This document shows, one piece after another, positions 59,467 through 64,000 of a DNA stretch of 64,000 bases (positions are counted from its first letter, which is position 1; each line of letters starts with the position of its first letter). The translations under genes and the position numbers were made by a program. Where the stretch lies: the NCBI RefSeq assembly GCF_001612665.1, contig NZ_BDAX01000021.1:167955-231954 (forward strand). The letters run 5' to 3'. This DNA comes from Nocardia alba NBRC 108234 (GTDB lineage: Bacteria; Actinomycetota; Actinomycetes; Mycobacteriales; Mycobacteriaceae). A model generated the notes under the pieces. It was given only the letters and a program-made list of their open reading frames with translations. It was not told where the DNA came from and ran no database searches.

Positions 59467-62400
59467 CTAGTTCTTGCGACCCGGGGACTTCGCTCCGGAC
59501 TTGAAGCCGAGGCCGCCGGGCTTGGCGGTCGGCGGGGCTGCCGAGGTGCCGTTGCCATTGCCGTTGGTGGTATCGGCCTGACCGGCCGGTTCCGCCGCCG
59601 GGGCTTCCGGTTCGGCCGGGGCCGGGGATTCAGCCGGGGCAGCGGGAGTCTCGGCCGGTGCTGCGGCCGGAGCCGCAGCGGTGCCGGGGGCCTTCGGGCC
59701 GGGGCGCTTCAGACCGGACTTCATCGCCAGGCCCTTGGCGGGCACCGATGGCTTGGCTTCGGTCGGGGCCGCGGCCTCGGTGGCTTCGGTCGGGGCCGCC
59801 GCCTCGGGAGCCTCGGTGGCTTCGGCGGGAGTCGCCTCTGCTGCCGGTGCCGTGGTGGCCGCGGCATTGGAGCCGGGAGCCTTGGCGGCCGGTCGTTTCA
59901 GACCGGACTTCATGGCCAGGCCCTTGGCGGGCACCGATGGCTTGGCTTCGGCAGGGGCCGAAACCTCGGGAGCTTGCGCGGAAGTCTCCGCCTCGGCCGG
60001 AGCTGTCGGCGCAGGAGTTGCCACGGGGGCCTTTGCACCGGGGGCTTTGATACCGCCCTTCATGCCAAGTCCGCCCGGAGCCTTCGCGGCGCCCTTCATC
60101 CCCAGACCCTTGGCCGGAGCCGCGGTTTCGGCGGCCGGGGCCGCTTCGCCCGCAGGAGCCTTCGCACCGGGCGCCTTCGCTCCACCCTTCATGCCGAGTC
60201 CACCTGGCGCCTTCGCGGCACCCTTCATCCCGAGGCCCTTGGCGGGCGCAGGCGCAGCGGCGTCGGATGTCGGAGCTGCTTCGGCGGCAGGCGCTTTCGC
60301 ACCCGGAGCCTTGGCCGCACCCTTCATGCCGAGTCCACCGCCGGGAGCTTTCGCGGCGCCCTTCATGCCGAGCCCACCACCGGCAGGCGCGGCCTTCGGA
60401 GCGGCTTCGGTGGCAACCTGGGCAACTACCGGCTCCGGTTCGGGCTCGGGTTCCGGCTCGGCCTTGGGTTCCTGGACGACAACCAGATTGGCCGACAGTT
60501 GCGCGGCATCGATGCGAGTGATCGAGTCCAGCATCAGCTGTGAGACGTCGACAACCTCGACACCCTCACCCAGACCCTGTTCCTGACGCGCGGTCACACC
60601 GTCGTTGAGCATGACCCGGCAGAACGGGCAGCCGGTCGCGATCTTGGTCGGATTGGTCGACAGTGCCTCGTCGACGCGGTCGACGTTGATGCGCTTGCCG
60701 AGCTGTTCTTCCATCCACATGCGCGCACCACCGGCACCACAGCACATGGAGCGCTCGGCGTGCCGAGGCATCTCGACCAGCGTGGAGCCCGAGGCTTCCA
60801 TCAGCTCACGCGGGGCGTTGTAGATCTTGTTGTGCCGACCCAGGTAGCACGGGTCGTGATAGGTGATGTTCTGCGACACCGTCGCGACCGGCACCAGCTG
60901 CTTCTGGCGCACGAGCCGGTTCAGCAACTGGGTGTGGTGCACGACCTCGTAGTTGCCACCGACCTGCGGGTACTCGTTGTTGAGCGCGTTGAAGCAGTGC
61001 GCGCAGGTGACGACGATCTTCTTCTTCGACTGCTCGACACCTTCGAACACCGAGTTGATGACCTCGATGTTCTGCAGCGCCAGCTGCTGGAACAGGAACT
61101 CGTTGCCCGCGCGACGAGCCGAGTCGCCGGTGCAGGTCTCCTCCGCGCCGAGCACCATGAACTTGGTCCCCGCGGTCGCGAGGAGCTCGGCGACGGCCTT
61201 GGTGGTCTTCTTGGCCCGGTCCTCGTAGGCGCCGGCGCAGCCGACCCAGAACAGGTACTCGTAGCCGTCGAAGCTGTCGGCGTCCTTACCGAACACCGGG
61301 ATGTCGAAATCGACTTCCTTGATCCAGTTGAGGCGGTCCTTGGAGTTCTGACCCCACGGGTTGCCCTTGTTCTCCAGGTTCTTGAACAGACCGGCCAGCT
61401 CGGACGGGAACTCCGACTCGATCAGCACCTGGTAGCGGCGCATGTCGATGATGTGATCGACGTGCTCGATATCGACCGGGCACTGCTCGACGCACGCGCC
61501 ACAGGTCGTGCACGACCAGAGCACTTCGGGGTCGATGATGCCGTGGACGTCCTCGCCACCGACCAGCGGGCGATCGGCCTCGAGACGGGCGGCCTCGGGG
61601 ATCTTGGCCAGCGCGGCCTCGTCGGGCTTGCCGTCGGCGTCGACCAGACCGACCTCGTCGCCACCGGCGTCCTTGCGGCCACCGGCCAGCAGGTAGGGGG
61701 CGGCGGCGTAACCGTGGTCGCGCAGCGACATGATCAGCAGCTTCGGCGAGAGCGGCTTGCCGGTGTTCCAGGCGGGGCACTGTGACTGGCAGCGACCGCA
61801 CTCGGTGCAGGTGGTGAAGTCGAGCCAGCCCTTCCAGGAGAAGTCCTCCATGCGGCCCGCGCCCAGGGTGTCGACCTCGGGGTCGACGTTCTCCATGTCG
61901 AGAACCTTGCCGTTGGAGATCATCGGCGCGGCGGCGCCGAGGGCGACGGTGCCGTCGCCCTCGCGCTTGAAGTAGATGTTGAAGAAGGCCGAGAAGCGGT
62001 GCCAGGCGACGCCCCAGGTGATGTTGCGGCCGACCAGGTACAGGAAGGCCATGCCCGACATCAGCTTGATGAACGCGAAGATCGACACCATGGTCGGGCT
62101 CGCGGGCAGCAGCTTGGCGATCTGCATGGTGAAGAAGTCGGTCGAGGCGTGCCCGTGGCCGTAGGTGGCGATCTTGCCCGCCTTGACCATGATCATGCCG
62201 AGGCCCTCCATCAAGACGATCGTCTCGATGACATAGGCGGGCGCCATCTTGGAGCCGCTGAAACGCGACAGGCGCTCGGGAATCCGCGGGTGGTTCAGCT
62301 GGCGGATGATGATCAGCGTGCCGATGCCGACCACGGTGCCGATGCCGAGGATCTCGTCGACGAGGTGGTAGATCGCCAAGTCGCCGATGATCGGCCAGTG

Positions 62401-62700
62401 GAACGAGCCGTCGAAGGTCTGGCCGTATGCCTCGAACCAGAGGATCGCGCCGAGGATGAAGCCGGTCATGACCAGCCAGTGCGCCCAGCCGACCGTGCGG
62501 AACTTGTTCATCCGCGTGTGGGCCGCGACCTCGACGAACATGTTCTTGAACCGCGGGAAGAACGGTCGCCAACGATCGGGAGCTGACTGGCCGATGGTGA
62601 TGGCCTTGCCGATGTTCCATGCGCCGCCGATAAACGACGCCCAACAGAACAGGCTCAGCACAGCTCCAATCGTGCCCAACGTGATAGTCAGGGCATTCAT
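59467..62700 (-). CDS. Heterodisulfide-reductase-like Fe-S membrane oxidoreductase (Rv0338c type)
   Basis: 1077 residues from ATG 62700. Residues 1-260 hold about six membrane helices (NarI-like, AHWLVMTGFILGAILWFEAY). Two 4Fe-4S motifs follow: CTECGRCQSQCPAWN and CTTCGACVEQCPVDIEHVD. Two CCG-type cysteine domains contain CAHCFNALNNEYPQVGG and YHDPCYLGRHNKIYN with MCCGAGGARMWMEE, and GCPFCRVMLNDGV. From about 735 the chain is low complexity, with a Glu-Pro run and nine copies of a GLGMKGAAKAPG-like unit. The M. tuberculosis homolog Rv0338c is essential and likely passes electrons from acyl-CoA oxidation via ETF to menaquinone. Upstream lie a fatty-acid-type operator, a CRP-type site and an iron-box-like site. 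Confidence 0.9.
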   Translation of the reverse strand: MNALTITLGTIGAVLSLFCWASFIGGAWNIGKAITIGQSAPDRWRPFFPRFKNMFVEVAAHTRMNKFRTVGWAHWLVMTGFILGAILWFEAYGQTFDGSFHWPIIGDLAIYHLVDEILGIGTVVGIGTLIIIRQLNHPRIPERLSRFSGSKMAPAYVIETIVLMEGLGMIMVKAGKIATYGHGHASTDFFTMQIAKLLPASPTMVSIFAFIKLMSGMAFLYLVGRNITWGVAWHRFSAFFNIYFKREGDGTVALGAAAPMISNGKVLDMENVDPEVDTLGAGRMEDFSWKGWLDFTTCTECGRCQSQCPAWNTGKPLSPKLLIMSLRDHGYAAAPYLLAGGRKDAGGDEVGLVDADGKPDEAALAKIPEAARLEADRPLVGGEDVHGIIDPEVLWSCTTCGACVEQCPVDIEHVDHIIDMRRYQVLIESEFPSELAGLFKNLENKGNPWGQNSKDRLNWIKEVDFDIPVFGKDADSFDGYEYLFWVGCAGAYEDRAKKTTKAVAELLATAGTKFMVLGAEETCTGDSARRAGNEFLFQQLALQNIEVINSVFEGVEQSKKKIVVTCAHCFNALNNEYPQVGGNYEVVHHTQLLNRLVRQKQLVPVATVSQNITYHDPCYLGRHNKIYNAPRELMEASGSTLVEMPRHAERSMCCGAGGARMWMEEQLGKRINVDRVDEALSTNPTKIATGCPFCRVMLNDGVTARQEQGLGEGVEVVDVSQLMLDSITRIDAAQLSANLVVVQEPKAEPEPEPEPEPVVAQVATEAAPKAAPAGGGLGMKGAAKAPGGGLGMKGAAKAPGAKAPAAEAAPTSDAAAPAPAKGLGMKGAAKAPGGLGMKGGAKAPGAKAPAGEAAPAAETAAPAKGLGMKGAAKAPGGLGMKGGIKAPGAKAPVATPAPTAPAEAETSAQAPEVSAPAEAKPSVPAKGLAMKSGLKRPAAKAPGSNAAATTAPAAEATPAEATEAPEAAAPTEATEAAAPTEAKPSVPAKGLAMKSGLKRPGPKAPGTAAAPAAAPAETPAAPAESPAPAEPEAPAAEPAGQADTTNGNGNGTSAAPPTAKPGGLGFKSGAKSPGRKN

Positions 62701-62782
62701 GTCGCGACCTTTCTTTCGAGGCAACACGAGGGTCTGAGCGAGGAGACCCCGCTCGGTTGTTCGTATCGTAACTGCCGTTAAG

Positions 62783-62796
62783 TTACCCGCCAGTAA
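62783..62796 (-). promoter_or_regulatory. Candidate fatty-acid operator upstream of the Fe-S oxidoreductase
   Basis: TTACCCGCCAGTAA, read on the gene strand as TTACTGGCGGGTAA, matches the two fadE5 upstream sites (CTACTCGCGGGTAA, TTACCGGTGGGTAA). It lies 83 bases upstream of the ATG. Confidence 0.6.
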
Positions 62797-62868
62797 CTAA
62801 CGGCGCCCATCGTAGGATCGCCATTTGCCGTCTGACCTCGTTTACTGGCACTTGACCTGGCGTTTGCC

Positions 62869-62884
62869 TGTGATCAATATCACA
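62869..62884. promoter_or_regulatory. Perfect CRP/GlxR-type binding site
   Basis: TGTGA-TCAATA-TCACA is an exact match to the 16-base cAMP receptor protein consensus TGTGA-N6-TCACA. It lies between the divergent Fe-S oxidoreductase and secreted-protein genes (169 and 274 bases from their starts) and could serve either. Confidence 0.7.
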
Positions 62885-62954
62885 AAAGTGTTTGCTGCGG
62901 AGGTTCCGTAGCGACTGCCTAACACCGTAAACCGTGCGTGAACTGCGATGAAGC

Positions 62955-62973
62955 TAAGGTCAGGCTTACTAAA
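62955..62973. promoter_or_regulatory. Iron-box-like site (IdeR/DtxR type)
   Basis: TAAGGTCAGGCTTACTAAA agrees with the IdeR/DtxR consensus TTAGGTTAGGCTAACCTAA at 14 of 19 positions. Iron control would suit the Fe-S oxidoreductase or the secreted protein downstream, but the match is only moderate. Confidence 0.35.
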
Positions 62974-63157
62974 TCCACCGAAATTCCTTCTGGTCTCAGC
63001 GGTTTCGGTCGATTAAGCTCCAGCTGTTCTGCATGCTGTGCCGGTCTTCACATCGCTCGGGGAGAAGTAGGGGACATCTCATAGAGATGCCCCGCTTGAC
63101 GAGTCTCGCGTGTCGCTGGATCGCACTACGCACCACACCTGATGGATTGGAACCTGA

Positions 63158-63868
63158 ATGAACTTCCGTAGGACCACTGCGGCTGCCGCGCTGGTTATCG
63201 GGGCGATGACCGTGGCGATGGGCACCGCTCATGCCGAAGAGGCGCCGCAGGACATCAAGTACTCGGTGAAGCTGGTCGACAAGACCGTCGTCGCCACCGT
63301 GAAGAACGGCACCTTCTCGATTGTGGAGAAGGACGGGGAGACTCCCGAGGCGCCGAAGACCAAGGTCGCCGAGATCAAGGACTCACGTGGCGGACTGCAG
63401 GTCGTCGTGCCGATCGCGTTCTCGATCAACGGCACCGACATCCCGGCCAAGACCGAGGTCATCGAGGACTCGACCGTCCTGAAGATCACCCCGGACAAGC
63501 CCGCGGACCTCGCCATCTCGCCTGACCAGAAGCTCGGCGTCAAGCCGGTCGCCGCGGCGAAGGACATCGCGTCGGCTCAGGAGAACCAGCGGGCGATCAA
63601 CGACTTCTCCACCAAGTTCTCGGTCGGCACTGCCATCGGCGCGTTCCTCGGCACCGCTGTCGGCGCGTTGATCGGCTGCGTCGCGGGCCTCGCGGGCGGT
63701 CCGCTGGTGATCCCCCTGTGCCTCGGTGGCGTGGTCGGCGGTGCGGCGATCGGTGGCGTTATCGGCACGATCGTCGTCGGTGGCCCGGTTGCCCTCGCTT
63801 CGGGTATCGAACTGCTGAGCGTGTTCCAGGCGCCGGACGGCACCAGCGTGTGGGCTGACAAGAAGTAG
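63158..63868 (+). CDS. Secreted protein with glycine-zipper C-terminal region
   Basis: A 236-residue protein. NFRRTTAAAALVIGAMTVAM, then GTAHA is a signal peptide. Residues 30-135 are beta-rich and Lys/Asp-rich (IKYSVKLVDKTVVATVKNGT). Residues 155-220 are long hydrophobic Gly-rich segments (AIGAFLGTAVGALIGCVAGL, then GGVVGGAAIGGVIGTIVVGG) of glycine-zipper form with two cysteines. This architecture is common in Nocardia and Rhodococcus secreted proteins of unknown function; membrane insertion or oligomerisation in the outer mycomembrane is possible. Confidence 0.75.
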   Translation: MNFRRTTAAAALVIGAMTVAMGTAHAEEAPQDIKYSVKLVDKTVVATVKNGTFSIVEKDGETPEAPKTKVAEIKDSRGGLQVVVPIAFSINGTDIPAKTEVIEDSTVLKITPDKPADLAISPDQKLGVKPVAAAKDIASAQENQRAINDFSTKFSVGTAIGAFLGTAVGALIGCVAGLAGGPLVIPLCLGGVVGGAAIGGVIGTIVVGGPVALASGIELLSVFQAPDGTSVWADKK

Positions 63869-63902
63869 TTGTCGGCGGGCCTCGGCCCGGATTCAACTGT
63901 GT

Positions 63903-63935
63903 GAGGCCCCGCTCCCCCCATGGGAGCGGGGCCTC
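63903..63935 (+). terminator. Terminator after the secreted protein gene
   Basis: GAGGCCCCGCTCCC pairs perfectly with GGGAGCGGGGCCTC around CCCAT, followed by TTGCTGTGTTT. Nothing further is recognised to the end of the window. Confidence 0.85.
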
Positions 63936-64000
63936 TTGCTGTGTTTATTGGAGCGCTGGCGCGCTCGAGTCGCGGCCCTGAGGGGGCCGCCGGTCAGGCA

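Noticed and set aside
59681..60586. Long plus-strand frames opposite the Fe-S protein tail
   Set aside because: They are the complement of the low-complexity repeat region and have no ribosome site or family.

Overview
The window comes from a high-GC actinobacterium of the mycolic-acid group (Mycobacteriales), most likely Nocardia or a close relative. The support is a 611-residue FadE5-type acyl-CoA dehydrogenase, a heterodisulfide-reductase-like Fe-S protein with a Lys/Ala/Pro tail as in mycobacterial Rv0338c, a Dcd / UDP-glucose dehydrogenase / aminotransferase neighbourhood reminiscent of M. tuberculosis Rv0321-Rv0338c, and a 6C-type small RNA. The genus call is inference.

Region 1 (about 1-38,600) is the accessory part. 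A decayed IS5-type transposase end sits at the left edge. Then follows a one-directional block built from non-contractile (siphovirus) tail genes, with no terminase, portal, capsid, integrase, holin or endolysin visible. It has two tail-tip modules. Module A (375-18,035) carries five tandem tape-measure-like paralogs with unrelated N-termini, two of them nuclease-like, plus three small orphan genes, a distal-tail (Dit) protein, a Gp37-like tail-tip (Tal) protein and fibre/tip genes. Module B (22,672-38,404) is a complete minimal long-tail set: tail terminator, major tail protein, frameshifted assembly chaperone, short tape measure, Dit, Tal and fibres.

Two polymorphic-toxin cassettes are spliced into this block. 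Cassette 1 (18,130-21,680) carries an 832-residue protein ending in a His/Cys domain that looks like a clan CD (caspase/C80-like) fold. Cassette 2 (27,776-31,563) sits between the Dit and Tal genes of module B. It encodes a 749-residue protein ending in a HYD1-like ADP-ribosyltransferase domain, followed by a DUF6881-like protein, a DarG-type macrodomain (predicted ADP-ribosyl-hydrolase immunity) and another small protein. Both toxins share an N-terminal domain of about 70 residues and a Pro-rich linker, which suggests a common signal for loading into the tail. Factor-independent terminators ending in a repeated ATGCCCAAA sequence punctuate the cassettes. My reading is a domesticated, headless tail particle that delivers exchangeable toxins and keeps immunity genes beside them.

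Region 2 (38,700-46,400) returns to chromosomal content: a Phd-like toxin-antitoxin pair with its operator, an MmyB-type regulator, a 19-residue peptide gene, fadE5, a small hydrolase, a methyltransferase, a secreted DUF4185 protein, an enoyl-CoA hydratase and a lipoprotein. Region 3 (46,500-49,950) is an operon for sulfur scavenging from sulfones and sulfonates (SfnG, SfnB-like, two flavin reductases). Region 4 (50,000-64,000) holds tRNA-Gly(CCC), dcd, regulators, an alanine/aspartate-type aminotransferase, a 6C-like RNA with three C-rich loops, a YibE/F membrane protein, a membrane-anchored Hsp70-like protein, UDP-glucose dehydrogenase, a DUF218 protein, the large Fe-S oxidoreductase and a secreted glycine-zipper protein. 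A shared 14-bp palindrome lies upstream of fadE5, the enoyl-CoA hydratase and the Fe-S oxidoreductase, suggesting one fatty-acid regulon.
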